Below, piece after piece: positions 44,633 through 52,726 of a stretch of DNA of 64,000 nt. How positions within the stretch are numbered: position 1 is the stretch's first letter; each line of letters opens with the position of its first letter. The stretch is from positions 62,001-126,000 of the forward strand of contig NZ_JAIWNC010000023.1 of assembly GCF_020216025.1 (NCBI RefSeq), read 5' to 3'. The notes under the pieces were generated by a model. It saw nothing but the letters and a program-made list of their open reading frames with translations, had not been told where the DNA came from and ran no database searches. Source of the stretch: Jidongwangia harbinensis (GTDB lineage Bacteria > Actinomycetota > Actinomycetes > Mycobacteriales > Micromonosporaceae). The translations under genes were made by a program, and so were the position numbers.

Positions 44633-45231
44633 CTACTGAACGGCGGTGTCGCCGGTGGAGTCGCTGTCAGCGCCGGCGTCGTGGTTCTCGTCGTTGCTGT
44701 AGAGCTCGACGCCGGCGGCGGCGAAGCTGTGGTCGAGGAAGGCGGCGTTCAGTTCGCCGCTGTTCGTAGCGGTCGAGCTGGTAGCTGTTGAGCTCCCATT
44801 CGTCGTCGGTCAGGGTTCCGCTGTCGGCCTCGATGGTGCCGGTGACCTCAGCCATCAGGGAGCCGAGTTTGTCGTCGCCGGCGAGCATGGTGATCGGCTC
44901 GTGGCAGACCAGGCAGACGAGCCAGTCGCCGTCGTCATCGCCGCGCAGGTATACGTCGGGATTAACCGTCCGCGGTGGCGCCGGCACGTTGAGCCGGCGC
45001 AGCAGCGACTGCTGGGCCTGGGGCCAGGTCAGCCCGCGGTGCGGGCCGTAGTCGCCGTTCTCGGCGTGCCACCGTCCGTCGGCCCACCAGGTCCGCCAGG
45101 TTACGTACCAGGCGATGCCGGCGGCCCAGTCGGGCATGTGCTCGGTGCGTCGGCAGATGACGATCCAACGCGGCGATGGCGTGCTCGGCCACGTACAGGA
45201 CGTCGGCTAGCGGGAACAACAGTCGGATCAT
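44633..45231 (-). pseudogene. Hypothetical gene of the transfer module with two frame changes
   Basis: An ATG at 45231 shares one base with the preceding stop (TGATG) and opens MIRLLFPLADVLYVAEHAI and then AALDRHL. The coding character then moves to a second frame (WIVICRRTEHMPDWAAGIAW, YVTWRTWWADGRWH, GDWLVCLVCHEPITMLAGDD) and near 44770 to a third (NSGELNAAFLDHSFAAAGVE, then LYSNDENHDAGADS), ending at TAG 44635-44633. An ATG at 45137 starts the central frame, and that part alone could be translated. Either the gene is decayed or the sequence has two indels. The CLVCHE pair may bind metal. The family is unknown. Confidence 0.55.
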
Positions 45232-45881
45232 CAGTGGGTCTCCTCGAAGGTGGGTATCTCGGGAAGCTCGACCTGACAGCGTTGGCCGCAGGTCGGGCAG
45301 TAGACGGCGAAGCCCGGGCACAGGCACATGTCTTCGGCGGCGCCATCGTCGAACGCCTCGCACTCGCGGCACCGGCTGATGACGCTGCGGCTGGGACCGA
45401 ACAGGGCCGTGACGCGGTGCTCGGTACCGTCCGCCGCGAGCAGGTCGCGGTCGCCGTCCCAAGTCCAGACGTGATCGCCGGGGCAGCCGATCTGAATCGT
45501 GGAGCTGCTCAGCCAATAGCCCTCGTCCGTGGTGACGTCGGCGTACACCTGCGGGGCGCCGCCGTCGACGCTGATTAGGGCCACAGCGCCGCGAGGAAAG
45601 CCAGTCGTGGCGGCCAGCACGATCGTGACGGGCTTGCTCAGGCACGCGTCGTCGTGTTCGATCGGTGCGCCTTCGGCGACGTGCCAGCCGTGCGCGGCGC
45701 ACCACAGCTGCAGCCGGGCGGTGGTGCCCATCCGCGGCGCGTAGTCGTCGAACACGTCGCAACCGACGAAGTCCTGCACCTGGCTGCTGGCTTGCCGATC
45801 GTGGGCGCCGGTGCGCTGGTGCAGCCACGCATCGGTGTCGATCAGGTAGTAGAGGTTGTGCAGGGTGACCGGTTCGGCCAT
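45231..45881 (-). CDS. Hypothetical protein with Cys-rich C-terminus
   Basis: A 216-residue protein. ATG 45881 is supported by AGGAGG upstream. The body is mixed alpha/beta (LHNLYYLIDTDAWLHQRTG; KPVTIVLAATTGFPRGAVA; GDHVWTWDGDRDLLAADG). The C-terminus has CRECEAFDDGAAEDMCLC and YCPTCGQRC, enough for two zinc knuckles. The family is not recognised. It is coupled to the next gene by TGATG. The long reading upstream to 46406 is a shadow of the 45962-46327 gene. Confidence 0.75.
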   Translation of the reverse strand: MAEPVTLHNLYYLIDTDAWLHQRTGAHDRQASSQVQDFVGCDVFDDYAPRMGTTARLQLWCAAHGWHVAEGAPIEHDDACLSKPVTIVLAATTGFPRGAVALISVDGGAPQVYADVTTDEGYWLSSSTIQIGCPGDHVWTWDGDRDLLAADGTEHRVTALFGPSRSVISRCRECEAFDDGAAEDMCLCPGFAVYCPTCGQRCQVELPEIPTFEETH

Positions 45882-45906
45882 GAGGTGTGCCTCCTGGAAT
45901 CGGGAG

Positions 45907-45946
45907 GCGTGGGTAGGCTCACCGCGACCCGGCAGCCTGCCCACGC
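45907..45946 (-). terminator. Hairpin between small transfer-module genes
   Basis: GCGTGGGTAGGCT at 45907-45919 pairs with AGCCTGCCCACGC at 45934-45946 with one G-U-type mismatch. It occupies the gap between the stop at 45962 and the start at 45881. Confidence 0.6.
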
Positions 45947-45961
45947 CCTGGTGGGGAGGGG

Positions 45962-46327
45962 TCAGGACTGCGGGTCGGCGTCGGTCTGCACACCGATGAG
46001 CGCGGTGACGCCGCGCACCGCGGGCCAGCCGTGCGAGCGGCCGGGCGCGGTGGCATCGAAGCTTTCGTAGCGGGTGCCGTTCTCGAGACCGAACACGCTG
46101 GAGCGGGCCACCTGGTCGTCGACGAACGCGTGCACATCGAGGCACAGGTGCTCGTTGTCCTCGCCGGCGGCCAGGCCGAACACCTGCACGATGGCCTTCT
46201 TCCTGCCGTCGGCGAAAGTGACGATCAGGGTGTGGCGTTGCAGGTCGGTGGTGTCGAGGTCGATGACCGGGTAGTCGCTGTCGGGGCGGCCGTACTTGGC
46301 CATGTACTCGGCGAAGGTCTCTGCCAT
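45962..46327 (-). CDS. Small hypothetical protein
   Basis: A 121-residue acidic protein with GAGGGAG before its ATG. It is strand-rich in the middle (HTLIVTFADGRKKAIVQVF, then DNEHLCLDVHAFVDDQ) and ends RGVTALIGVQTDADPQS. No membrane segment or catalytic motif is seen. It may be an anti-restriction or regulatory factor as often found beside transfer genes, but there is no evidence for that here. Confidence 0.7.
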   Translation of the reverse strand: MAETFAEYMAKYGRPDSDYPVIDLDTTDLQRHTLIVTFADGRKKAIVQVFGLAAGEDNEHLCLDVHAFVDDQVARSSVFGLENGTRYESFDATAPGRSHGWPAVRGVTALIGVQTDADPQS

Positions 46328-46353
46328 GCGCTGGGCTCCCTCTCGGGATGGGA

Positions 46354-46381
46354 GCGGGCACGGCGCATCGGCCGTGCCCGC
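46354..46381 (-). terminator. Hairpin between small transfer-module genes
   Basis: GCGGGCACGGC at 46354-46364 pairs perfectly with GCCGTGCCCGC at 46371-46381 around a six-base loop, in the gap between the stop at 46482 and the start at 46327. Confidence 0.65.
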
Positions 46382-46481
46382 AGCTGGGTGGTTCTTGGCC
46401 GGGCATCGGCCGGATTAGGTGGAACTGGTGGAGCTTGTGGTGGTGCGACCGGGCAGCGCTGCCCGGCAGTCCGTGGCGCGG

Positions 46482-47021
46482 TTAGGTCGCCGGCGTCAGC
46501 GCAGCGGTCGCGGTGGTGAGCATGGCGGCAGCCTGCTGTTCGGCGTACGCATTGCCGTACAGACCGAACAGCGAGTCGTGGCCGGTCCAGCCGTCGGCGG
46601 CGGTGTGCTGTTCGACGATGACGCCGTAGACGTCGCCGTCGAGCCAGGCCCGCCACTCGTCGTGCTCGCCGGTCAGGTCGCACACGTCGGTGATTCCGGC
46701 GTGGGCGCGGAAATTGGCGGTGTCGAAGATGACCACCGTGAGGTCCTGGCCGGTGACATGGCGGATCGCGGTGGTGCCGTGTACCAGGCGCAGGTACCGC
46801 TCGAACAGCTCGTCGGTGCCGAAGCGGCGCCAGGCGGCCAGGACCCGGTCGGCGTGCTTGGGCTGGTACACCTCACCGGCCCAGACCGCCTGACGGCGTT
46901 GGATCAGCAGGGCCGGTGCGAGCGCGTCACCCCACGGCTGACTAGCGTCCTCGTCGACGACGATCCGGGCCCGCCAGCCGGGAAACCTGTCATCGATCAC
47001 GATCATGCTGCCGTCACTCAT
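46482..47021 (-). CDS. Hypothetical protein of the accessory operon
   Basis: A 179-residue protein from ATG 47021; the longer reading to 47258 is a shadow of the next gene. It is mixed alpha/beta with many Asp and Trp residues (MIVIDDRFPGWRARIVVD; PKHADRVLAAWRRFGTDE; LTVVIFDTANFRAHAG; WRAWLDGDVYGVIVEQH). The family is not recognised. Its start overlaps the preceding stop by eight bases, so it is the last gene of a tightly packed set that runs from 48271 down. Confidence 0.7.
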   Translation of the reverse strand: MSDGSMIVIDDRFPGWRARIVVDEDASQPWGDALAPALLIQRRQAVWAGEVYQPKHADRVLAAWRRFGTDELFERYLRLVHGTTAIRHVTGQDLTVVIFDTANFRAHAGITDVCDLTGEHDEWRAWLDGDVYGVIVEQHTAADGWTGHDSLFGLYGNAYAEQQAAAMLTTATAALTPAT

Positions 47022-47388
47022 CGTCCCCGTCCTCGATGTCGGTGGTCCACAGCGACAGCCGGTCAGCCTGCTCGTGCAAACCAGGTGCGGGTGTCTCGCC
47101 GTCGGCCAGGCAGGACGCCAAACCCGCGGCCATCTGCTGGTGGGTACGGCCGAACCCGCCCGAGCGCAGGTCGCTACCGGAGGCGACCAGTTCGCCGCCG
47201 AGGTGCACGGCGTAGATCCAGCCGTTGTCGGCGTACGCCAGCCCGACGGTGCCTCCACCGAGCGCGGCGATGCCGATCGTCAGCGACGGCTGCCCACCGG
47301 CGATCGCCGGAACCTCGAAGACCGTCTCCGGCTCGGTCCGGTACACCCGGAAGTAGTCCACGACCTCGTCAGCCCCGTTGTCGGTCAT
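47014..47388 (-). CDS. Small hypothetical protein of the accessory operon
   Basis: A 124-residue protein from ATG 47388. It is strand-rich (YFRVYRTEPETVFEVPAI; LTIGIAALGGGTVGLAYADN; WIYAVHLGGELVASG) followed by a helix (HQQMAAGLASCLADG) and an acidic tail. Its ATG overlaps the previous stop as ATGA. The family is unknown. No membrane segment. Confidence 0.7.
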   Translation of the reverse strand: MTDNGADEVVDYFRVYRTEPETVFEVPAIAGGQPSLTIGIAALGGGTVGLAYADNGWIYAVHLGGELVASGSDLRSGGFGRTHQQMAAGLASCLADGETPAPGLHEQADRLSLWTTDIEDGDDE

Positions 47389-47789
47389 CGTGCACCTGCC
47401 AGCAGTTCGGTCATGGCGTCGATGTCGGTGTCGTTCATGTACGCCCACTCGGCCACCGCCGCGTTGAACACCCACCCGTCCAGCGGTGGGTGCTGGCCCA
47501 TCGCGGCCCGGTATGCCTCGGCGTCGGCGCGCAGGAACGACAGAGCGCTGGCCAGCACCTCAGCTGCCTGCCGGCCTCGGCCGTAGTCGCGTACCGGCTG
47601 GCGGATCGCTTCCCGGTCGTCGTAAATCGCTCGGTAGCGCGCGGTGATGCGCAGCCGCCACAGCGAGTGCTCGCGGCCCACGAAGCTCAGATCGCAGGAC
47701 ACGACGCCGCCGGTAACCGAGTCGCCGATCTGCACCGAGGGCAGCCGTTCAGCGCCGAGGAACAGGGGCCTTGCAAGCCGGTATCCCAT
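47385..47789 (-). CDS. Small hypothetical protein of the accessory operon
   Basis: A 134-residue protein from ATG 47789, sharing one base with the stop of the resolvase-like gene. It starts with basic strands (YRLARPLFLGAERLPSVQ; LWRLRITARYRAIYDDRE) and ends in helices (AAEVLASALSFLRADAEAYR; WVFNAAVAEWAYMNDTD; AMTELLAGA). No family is recognised. Confidence 0.7.
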   Translation of the reverse strand: MGYRLARPLFLGAERLPSVQIGDSVTGGVVSCDLSFVGREHSLWRLRITARYRAIYDDREAIRQPVRDYGRGRQAAEVLASALSFLRADAEAYRAAMGQHPPLDGWVFNAAVAEWAYMNDTDIDAMTELLAGAR

Positions 47790-48271
47790 CACCGCTCCCC
47801 GTCCGCCGACGCGGGCCGTCTGGTGAGTTCCGGCAGCGACCGATGCGCGGCACTGAGGGCCCGCATCTGCTGCCCGGCCGACCCGGCGCGGTCACCGGTA
47901 ACGGTGAGCAGATCCGGGCCGTCGCCCGTCTGCTGCGGCGGGCACGTGGACCGGAGGCCGAGGGTGCACACGACCACGTCCGCGGTGGTGAACTGGCCGA
48001 TGACGTCGTGCAGCTCGTCGGTGCTGCGGGTCAGCCGGTCCAACGACGCGACAAGCAGCAGGTCGAAGACGTCGGACTGGGCGGCACCGACGGCGCCGGC
48101 GCGGCCGGGCCGGGCAGCGCCGTGGTTGATGTCGCAGAACGCGGCGACGACGCGCCAGATCGGCACACCGTCTGCCGTCTGCTGCAGAAACGCGGTCTGC
48201 TCGACGGCCAGCGCCATGGAATCGGCTCGCAGGTAGAACGCGACGCGGAAGAAGGAAGCAGGTTGCGTCAT
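47789..48271 (-). CDS. Degenerate resolvase-like single domain
   Basis: A 160-residue protein resembling only the catalytic domain of serine recombinases: RVAFYLRADSMALAVEQ, then WRVVAAFCDINHGAARPGR, FDLLLVASLDRLTRSTDEL and VIGQFTTADVVVCTLG. The spacing around the expected catalytic Ser is altered (YLRADS instead of Y-x-R-x-S), and there is no recombinase or DNA-binding C-terminal part. It is coupled to the three small genes downstream. It is more likely a regulator or an inactive relative than a working recombinase. Confidence 0.7.
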   Translation of the reverse strand: MTQPASFFRVAFYLRADSMALAVEQTAFLQQTADGVPIWRVVAAFCDINHGAARPGRAGAVGAAQSDVFDLLLVASLDRLTRSTDELHDVIGQFTTADVVVCTLGLRSTCPPQQTGDGPDLLTVTGDRAGSAGQQMRALSAAHRSLPELTRRPASADGER

Positions 48272-48460
48272 CGAAAAGTCACTGTCCTTTCAGGTGTCGA
48301 AGTCGATCAACGGGCAGGGCGTCCGCGTGTCCGAGAAGCTGGGGTCAGCGTTTCGGCCGGTGATCGGCCCTTTCGTAGGGCATCGAGGGCGCGCCGAAGG
48401 GCTCGCCGCCGGTCTAGTGCGGCGAGCGCGGGACGCTCGGGGAGATGTGGTGTGGCCGGG

Positions 48461-49260
48461 TTACTCGCCCGGTCGGCGGTCGCGGCGGCGATAGGCCGGG
48501 CGGACTCCGAGCAGCAACGGCAGGCCGTCGCGGACGGGGTCGTAGAACTCAATGTGGCTGCGCTGGTCCTTGGCGGTGAACATCGCCAGGCTGGAGCAGC
48601 TGAGCAGCTGAGCAGCTGGTGCGGGTCGCCGCCGGGCAGCTGGCAGATGCCGACGCTGACCTCGACCGGCCGGACAATGCCGGCCACCGCGGCCGGGACA
48701 GCGAGGGCTGCGGTCAGGCTGTCGGCAAGCTGTTGCGGGGTGCGGCGGGTGATGAGGACGAACTCGTCGCCGCCCAGTCGGGCGACGAGGTCGCCCGACT
48801 GGGCGGCGTGCCGCAGTCGGAGCCCGACCTCGGCCAGGTAGCGGTCGCCGACGGCGTGCCCGCCGGGTCCGTGGTTGATCGTGTGGAGTCGGTCGACGTC
48901 GGCCAGCGCGACGGTGAGGGCGATGTCTGGGCCGGCGGCGGCGATGGCGTCTTCGGCGACGCGGCATACCGGCAAGCCGGTCACCGGATCGGTGAGTGCC
49001 ACCGCCAGGCGCTGCTGAAGCCCGTCGATCAGGGCGCGGAGGTCGTCGATCTGGGCGCGCATCCGGGTGGCACCCCAGAAGCCGAGAACGACCGCGAAGG
49101 TGAGCATCCAGCCGGCGGCCTCGACGAACAGGGCTGTCGCCGAGGGGACGTCGGGAAGCACGGCGATGGCCAGCAGTGGCAGCCAGAAGACCAGGCCGGC
49201 GGACATCAGGCTGAGCAGGACGGCGACGAATCCGGGAGCGTTCGGCCAGAAACAACACAT
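48461..49260 (-). CDS. Membrane GGDEF diguanylate cyclase, off-frame at an 8-bp repeat
   Basis: ATG 49260 follows AGGAGG. Two membrane helices (FVAVLLSLMSAGLVFWLPL; WMLTFAVVLGFWG) and a short coiled coil precede a GGDEF domain: LTDPVTGLPV, ADVDRLHTINHGPGG, and the active motif ARLGGDEFVLI near residue 157. GGDEF enzymes make cyclic di-GMP, a membrane-linked second messenger. At 48594-48617 an 8-base unit occurs three times in tandem and throws the frame off; reading then ends at 48307 in Arg-rich sequence. With two units the protein would continue as SSLAMFTAKDQRSHIEFYDP and end at the TAA at 48461 (263 residues). The missing part is the last strands of the fold. Confidence 0.8.
48594..48617 (-). 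repeat. Three tandem 8-bp units inside the GGDEF gene
   Basis: On the minus strand AGCTGCTC is repeated three times without a gap. The unit length is not a multiple of three, so each gain or loss changes the reading frame. Two copies would restore the GGDEF frame. Confidence 0.9.
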
Positions 49261-49355
49261 GACGATCTACCTCCTCGTGGGCGGGATCGCGGAGGGCACG
49301 CCGATCGGCCGGCCGGCACGAGGACGACCGGCCGCAGCCAGGGCGTGCAGGAGGG

Positions 49356-50045
49356 CTAGCTAGTAGTGACGGCGACCAGCACGTCGTCACCGGACAAGGT
49401 GTTGAGGTGGTCATTGGCCGTACGCAGGTAATCCAGTTGATCGGCGTAGCGCAGGCCGATCGGCCGCAGGAGCCGCCCGTCGGCGGTCAGCATCGTGTCG
49501 GCGGGAACCGCTTGCAACAGGCCGTACGTGGAGTAGACGTACGGGCCGGCCTCGAACGCGTCGAGGTGATCGGTGGGCAGCTCGGTCGGCCGTCCGGGGT
49601 GCGCGTTGAAGGTCATCATCCGCGCGATCCGCGGCTGGCTGACGAACGCGTGCCGGGCAGCATCCCAGCTGTACTTGTCCGGGTCGGCGGCGTATCGGTC
49701 GTAAAAGTGCCACCACGGCTTCGCCTCGGGTGATCCGGCGACAATCTGCTGCCAGAGCATGTACCGGTTCCAGTACCGCTCGGCCAGGTCGTCGCGCATC
49801 GCGTCGAGATCCAGCAGCCTGACCGGGCCGCCGGCGGCGGTGCCATTGTCAGGTTGCAAGAGATTGATGGTGGTCGACCGCGTCAGCAGCCGGGCGTGCA
49901 GAGGCTGGGTCGCGGTCCGGAAATGCCGGGCGAGGCCGGCGTCGGTGATGCCGTGGGCGGCCAGCAGAGCGGAGACCGCGGCGGGGACCTGGTGGGTGCC
50001 GGCCGTCTTGGACAGGCAGACAGTCACGGTGCGAACGTCAGACAC
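49356..50045 (-). CDS. Hypothetical protein of the transfer module
   Basis: A 229-residue protein. GTG 50045 is chosen because GGAGG lies at the right distance; the reading beyond it is low-complexity. It is mostly helical (QVPAAVSALLAAHGITDA; VRLLDLDAMRDDLAERYW; RYMLWQQIVAGSPEAKPWW; FYDRYAADPDKYSWDAARHA). It has no membrane segment and no recognised family. It is separated from the replication-relaxation gene by about 500 bases that contain inverted repeats. Confidence 0.7.
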   Translation of the reverse strand: MSDVRTVTVCLSKTAGTHQVPAAVSALLAAHGITDAGLARHFRTATQPLHARLLTRSTTINLLQPDNGTAAGGPVRLLDLDAMRDDLAERYWNRYMLWQQIVAGSPEAKPWWHFYDRYAADPDKYSWDAARHAFVSQPRIARMMTFNAHPGRPTELPTDHLDAFEAGPYVYSTYGLLQAVPADTMLTADGRLLRPIGLRYADQLDYLRTANDHLNTLSGDDVLVAVTTS

Positions 50046-50392
50046 AGTTGTTCCTCCAAAGTGGATACGCGGTGGGCGCAAAGAAACGCCGTGCCCGACG
50101 ACTCGCGTCGAGGCGAAGCCCGGGTGGGGCGGTGGTACGGAGAGGTTTCGCAGGCCGTGATGAACAGCAGCAGCGAAGGCGCATGGTGTGCGCGGAAGGT
50201 GCGACGCCCGCAGAGGGGGCGCCCGGGTGGTGCGTGGTGGTGCTTGGGTAGTGCGGGGTGGGTTGGCGGCGCACGAGCGGTGCAGGCCGACCGGCCGGGT
50301 GGCGGTGGGCGGTTGCGACCGTGGTCGTGGGCGGCGGGCCCGAGGGTGGTACCAACGGGTTTCTCGATGAGAAGACTTCACCATAGCGCCGG

Positions 50393-50517
50393 CACCCAAC
50401 AGCCCGGGCCCTTCACCGCCGCGCTTCGAATGGGGCCTGACCTGCGCTATTGGACCACGCCGTGCGCGGGCCGGCGCGGCTGTTGGGTGATCCGGTGCCG
50501 CTGTTGGGTGACCCAAC
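50393..50517. repeat. Repeated GCTGTTGGGTG elements upstream of 49356-50045
   Basis: CACCCAACAGC at 50393-50403 is the reverse complement of GCTGTTGGGTG, which occurs at 50479-50489 and again at 50500-50510. The last overlaps a near-perfect palindrome GTTGGGTGACCCAAC at 50503-50517. They fill the gap between the stop of the replication-relaxation gene (50550) and the gene starting at 50045. Candidate operator, nicking or replication site. The rest of 50046-50549 is GC-rich and has no gene. Confidence 0.6.
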
Positions 50518-50549
50518 GGCATCACGCAGGCAGGCGCCCGGCTCGGTTG

Positions 50550-51539
50550 CTACCGCAGGTGCCGCAGCGGGTGGTCGTCGGGGCGGGGTGCGCCGGGGTT
50601 GAGCGGGCCGGGTTGACCGTGCCCGCGGGGCAGGTCGATCAGGCGGATGCGGTGGCGGCCGTTGCCGACGAGCCGCCACACCAGTTCGGCCGGATCGTCG
50701 CCGGCCTCCGGTGAGGTGGTCGCGATGACCAGGTTTGGCTCGGGCCGGTCGGCCAGTCGCCGGTGCAGGTTCTGCTCCCGGGCGCGGTTGGGCAGGACGA
50801 ACAGCACGGCGTACGGGGGGCCGCCTTCGGCGCGCAGCCTGCGGTAGGAGTTGAGCTTGTCGGCCAGCCGGCCGAGCGGTTCAGTGCCGCGGTCGAGTTC
50901 GAGGAAGAACCCGGTCTCGTGGTGGCCGTCGGCCCAGACACCGTGCCCGTCGGGGTGAATCCTCCGGCCGAACGCGCCGGCGGTGGCGCGCTCCGACCAC
51001 CACCGCGACAGCGCCGTGTCCTGGCTGGTTCGGCTGTGGACCAGGAGCCGGACGAAGAAGTCGTTGGCCTCCAGCAGGTGGTCCAGCGCCGGGTTGGCAT
51101 AGATACGGTCCTGGCGTTCCCGCAGCGCCCGGGCCGTGGGCGGAGCCTGCTCGGCAGCGAGCGCGGTCAGCCGGGCCGAGAGCGGGCCGGGTACCCAGCA
51201 GACGATGTTCGCAGTGCCCGGCTCGCTACGGCGGATGAATCGATCGACGAACCCGAAGGAGCGCAGGACGGTGAGCCGGTGGCGGCAGGTGATGGCGCTG
51301 GTGAACAGCACGTCGGTGAGCTGGCCGGTGGTGAGGGTGGTGTGGTCGTCCAGCAGCGAGGCGAGTGCGTAGTCGCGAGGACGAAGGCGATGAGAGACAT
51401 CGATGAGAGTGGGAGAGGAAGAGGAGTTGACGGAGTAGGAGGGGGTGGATGAGCGATAGACGGAGGGCGACGAGGGGGTGATCCCCGTCCGGGAGACTTC
51501 CCCTACAGGGAAGAGTCGGGTTGGCCGGCTGGCAGGCAT
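50550..51539 (-). CDS. Replication-relaxation family protein
   Basis: A 329-residue protein from ATG 51539 with AAGGAG upstream; longer readings up to 52445 are shadows of the PAPS-reductase-like gene. A Ser-rich start is followed by a winged helix (LRPRDYALASLLDDHTTL; TTGQLTDVLFTSAITCRHRL; GFVDRFIRRSEPGTANIVCW) and the second domain with FFLELDRGTEPLGRLADK, AVLFVLPNRAREQNLHRRL. This matches the replication-relaxation family seen in actinobacterial plasmids and elements, where it acts in initiation or DNA processing. It supports an element able to replicate, at least briefly, in excised form. Confidence 0.85.
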   Translation of the reverse strand: MPASRPTRLFPVGEVSRTGITPSSPSVYRSSTPSYSVNSSSSPTLIDVSHRLRPRDYALASLLDDHTTLTTGQLTDVLFTSAITCRHRLTVLRSFGFVDRFIRRSEPGTANIVCWVPGPLSARLTALAAEQAPPTARALRERQDRIYANPALDHLLEANDFFVRLLVHSRTSQDTALSRWWSERATAGAFGRRIHPDGHGVWADGHHETGFFLELDRGTEPLGRLADKLNSYRRLRAEGGPPYAVLFVLPNRAREQNLHRRLADRPEPNLVIATTSPEAGDDPAELVWRLVGNGRHRIRLIDLPRGHGQPGPLNPGAPRPDDHPLRHLR

Positions 51540-51569
51540 AAGGTCTCCTTGCTGCGGTGTTGGCCAAGG

Positions 51570-51592
51570 CGGGCCGGCCTGGGGTCGGCCCG
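51570..51592 (-). terminator. Hairpin upstream of the replication-relaxation gene
   Basis: CGGGCCG at 51570-51576 pairs with CGGCCCG at 51586-51592. It lies in the 300-base gap between the PAPS-reductase-like gene and the replication-relaxation gene. No gene is supported in this gap. Confidence 0.4.
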
Positions 51593-51838
51593 GCGGGGCG
51601 GAGTCCAGGCCGGGGTCGCGGCCGACCCGCAGCCGCACCTCCGGCCAGGTATGGGGTTGGAAGAGGAGGTATCGCCCGACGAACACGAGGCGACGAGATG
51701 TCCGCGCGACGCAGCCCGTATGCATACCGCTGAGACCGCTGGCCTCGACTGCGGACGAACTGCGAATGGTTGGGCTACCGGTGGCGACCGCGCGGCTAGA
51801 TTGATCAAAGTGAGTGGGTGCATGCTTGCGGGACGCGG

Positions 51839-52726
51839 TCAGACGTCCCGCTGTGACGCGCAGGACGAGCACAGTGGACCGGATCGTGTTGGTGTTCGGA
51901 CGCGGCCGGCGCCCCAGCCCCAGCGGCACAGGGGTTCGGGGATTCCGGCCGCTGCGGCGTCCTGCTCCAGTACGCGGATGTCGGCGAGGGCCTCTGCGGC
52001 GATCGGCCACGCGGCCAGCTGTTCCCGTTCGTCCCGGGAGGCGAACGCGCCGCACAGGCACTCGCCGGACATGTGCAGCATGTCGGCGACCTGGTTGCGC
52101 GGGCACTCCGGGAACCGCATCCGATAGGTGTTGAGGTCGAGTGCTGTCCAGTTGCGCAGCGGTGACACCCACACGATCGACTTGCGGCGCTCGAGCTCGG
52201 GTATTGCGCGTGCGGTCCGTCGTGGCGACTCCGCGAGGCGGCGCCCGGCGAGGAACACGATGCGTTCCTGGTGCGGCTGGCGTACCAGTTCGTTCTTCGC
52301 CGTCTGCAGCCCGCGTTCCTTGAGCCGCTGATACATCTTCCAGTGCTTCGCCGGGCCGGGGAATCCGTCTGCGAGGACCAGCTCTCGGTAGGTCGAGCCG
52401 GGCGGGGGGTGTTTCTCGATCAGCGGTAGCCCCCACGCGGCGCACACGTCGCGGACGAATTGCCGGGTGGCTTCGATGCCGATACCGGTGTTCGCGTGCA
52501 CGGCGTGGGTGGCGCGGCTGCGGAACAGGTGGGCCAGCACGGTGGAGTCGTGGCCCCCGGAGAACAACACCACGGTCGCGGCGTGCCGCCGGCCGCGGCC
52601 CTTGCCGTCGCGGTGCTCGGTGATGTGCTCGCGGACGGCCGCGTCGAGAAGCTGGTGGGCCTGGCTGATCAGCAGGTCGAGCCGAGCATGCCGCGCTGAC
52701 AGGTCGAACCCAGCCGCCGCGGTCAT
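51839..52726 (-). CDS. PAPS reductase/DndC-like PP-loop protein
   Basis: A 295-residue protein. The PP-loop motif SGGHDST lies at residues 56-62 within VVLFSGGHDSTVLAHLF. Family features follow: HAVHANTGIGIEATRQFV, an ERIVFLAGRRLAES segment, and SIVWVSPLRNWTALDLNTY. There are Cys residues (ECLCGAF; PLCSSCAS) that could hold an iron-sulfur cluster. Such proteins activate substrates with ATP and are found in sulfate assimilation, in DndC of DNA phosphorothioation, and in phages. No other dnd gene lies in the window, so it is not a standard phosphorothioation locus. It overlaps the upstream gp88-like gene by four bases. Confidence 0.85.
   Translation of the reverse strand: MTAAAGFDLSARHARLDLLISQAHQLLDAAVREHITEHRDGKGRGRRHAATVVLFSGGHDSTVLAHLFRSRATHAVHANTGIGIEATRQFVRDVCAAWGLPLIEKHPPPGSTYRELVLADGFPGPAKHWKMYQRLKERGLQTAKNELVRQPHQERIVFLAGRRLAESPRRTARAIPELERRKSIVWVSPLRNWTALDLNTYRMRFPECPRNQVADMLHMSGECLCGAFASRDEREQLAAWPIAAEALADIRVLEQDAAAAGIPEPLCRWGWGAGRVRTPTRSGPLCSSCASQRDV

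Noticed and set aside
46419..48236. 605-residue plus-strand frame
   Set aside because: It runs antisense across four coupled minus-strand genes with good starts and overlaps. It is Arg/Pro/Gly-rich without a domain.
51839..52726. DNA phosphorothioation (dnd) locus
   Set aside because: Only a DndC-like PP-loop protein is present. No DndA, B, D or E relatives are found nearby, and the gp88 pairing fits phage-type genes better.
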